Assembly: GCA_016210805.1 (NCBI GenBank)
Contig: JACQTL010000218.1
Coordinates: 1 to 7,722 of the forward strand
Source of the DNA: Actinomycetota bacterium
Lineage (GTDB): Bacteria > Actinomycetota > UBA4738 > G016210805
Direction: 5' to 3'
DNA: 7,722 nucleotides
Shown piece by piece: positions 7,297 through 7,722 of this stretch. The notes beneath the pieces were generated by a model. That model saw only the letters and a program-made list of their open reading frames with translations. It had not been told where the DNA came from and made no database searches. Numbering within the stretch: position 1 is the first letter of the stretch; every line of letters begins with the position of its first letter. Position numbers and translations under genes: made by a program.

Positions 7297-7302
7297 AGCC
7301 TA
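7297..7302 (-). promoter_or_regulatory. Candidate -10 element TAGGCT of tdh
   Basis: TAGGCT on the minus strand fits the TANNNT pattern common in actinobacterial -10 elements. It is followed by six bases and then the GTG of tdh, so the transcript could be leaderless. TTCGCC, 19 bases upstream, is a poor -35. Confidence 0.35.
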
Positions 7303-7306
7303 CTTC

Positions 7307-7318
7307 CCCCGGCCGGGG
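7307..7318. repeat. Perfect 12-base palindrome between histidine kinase and tdh
   Basis: CCCCGGCCGGGG is a perfect palindrome in the 40-base gap between the histidine kinase stop and the tdh start, just upstream of the tdh -10 candidate. It could be an operator or part of a transcript end. No T run follows, and palindromes of G and C arise easily in this DNA. Confidence 0.4.
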
Positions 7319-7330
7319 AGGGGCGAACCC

Positions 7331-7722
7331 CTAGACGGCGCCCTCCGGGTCGGGGACCTCGACGCGGCGACCCGTCGCGGCCACCCCCGACCCCTCGCGG
7401 CCCTCTCCCCCGTCCATCGAGGCCGCGGGCAGCCACACGGTGAAGACGGCGCCGGGGCCGGCCTCCGCGTTGCGTGCCTGGACCCGGCCTCCCTGGAGCT
7501 CGGCGAGCTCCTTGACCACGGTCAGCCCGATCCCCGTCCCTCTGGCCTCCTGGTCCTCCCCCCGGTAGAAGCGCTCGAACAGCCGGTCCGACGTCTCCGC
7601 CGAGATCCCCCGGCCGTGGTCCCGGACAGCCATCCGGACGAACACGTCGTCCCGTTCCACCGCGACGTCGATGGGCTCCTCGTCGGGCGAGAACTTCGCC
7701 GCGTTCGACAGGAGGTTCCCCA
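7331..7722 (-). CDS. Sensor histidine kinase, C-terminal ATPase domain only
   Basis: The gene enters from the right edge; only its last 129 codons and the TAG stop are in view. They hold most of a HATPase_c (Bergerat) domain in the expected order. The N box is NLLSNAAKFS (fragment residues 2-11), the G1 box is DHGRGI (34-39), the F box is LFERFYRG (47-54) and the G2 box is GTGIGLTVVKEL (61-72). The domain closes with GAVFTVWLP (90-98). This is the standard arrangement of two-component sensor kinases. The sensor, membrane and phospho-acceptor His regions lie outside the window, so the signal cannot be told. A 30-residue Gly/Glu-rich tail (about 100-129) follows the domain. An apparent start at 7660 is internal to the domain and is not the true start. 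It shares a strand with tdh, but the 40-base gap holds a separate tdh promoter candidate. Confidence 0.93.
   Translation of the reverse strand, partial: GNLLSNAAKFSPDEEPIDVAVERDDVFVRMAVRDHGRGISAETSDRLFERFYRGEDQEARGTGIGLTVVKELAELQGGRVQARNAEAGPGAVFTVWLPAASMDGGEGREGSGVAATGRRVEVPDPEGAV

Noticed and set aside
7303..7320. Rho-independent terminator after the histidine kinase
   Set aside because: The G/C palindrome is real, but no T run follows on the minus strand.

Overview
The window is very GC-rich (about 70% by eye). Its GTG starts, C/G third positions and gene content suggest an actinomycetotal chromosome, probably from a little-cultured lineage. That placement is inference: no rRNA or ribosomal protein is present. 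I see eight protein genes, two of them cut by the window edges, and no RNA gene, insertion sequence, phage gene, integrase or CRISPR array.

Left part (1-3507), envelope and exported proteins. A secreted DUF3179 protein runs leftward off the edge. It is divergent from a coiled-coil M23 (LytM-type) peptidoglycan peptidase, and a 99-base region separates them. A secreted polysaccharide deacetylase (NodB fold) with an extra N-terminal domain follows on the same strand. The peptidase and the deacetylase are a plausible cell-wall remodelling pair. A candidate ECF-type promoter lies before the deacetylase.

Right part (3513-7722), all on the minus strand. In transcription order it holds the C-terminal ATPase domain of a sensor histidine kinase, then tdh (L-threonine 3-dehydrogenase), kbl (2-amino-3-ketobutyrate CoA ligase), a four-helix membrane protein of unknown function, and an HNH endonuclease. 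Tdh and Kbl together convert L-threonine to glycine and acetyl-CoA. The tdh-kbl gap is 21 bases and contains a strong ribosome binding site. kbl and the membrane gene are 1 base apart, so these three are probably one operon. The HNH gene follows after 39 bases and may have its own promoter within an inverted repeat. Its 3' end meets the deacetylase gene head-on with only 5 bases between the stop codons.

Three GTG starts (1030, 4436, 7290) lack a clear Shine-Dalgarno and have -10-like hexamers just upstream, which would fit leaderless transcripts. The deacetylase and kbl have textbook Shine-Dalgarno sequences. I found no convincing new multi-gene system. The points most worth following are the solitary HNH nuclease and its operator-like repeat, the deacetylase's extra domain and ECF-like promoter, an Asp-for-Cys change in the Tdh structural-zinc site, and the membrane protein coupled to threonine catabolism.
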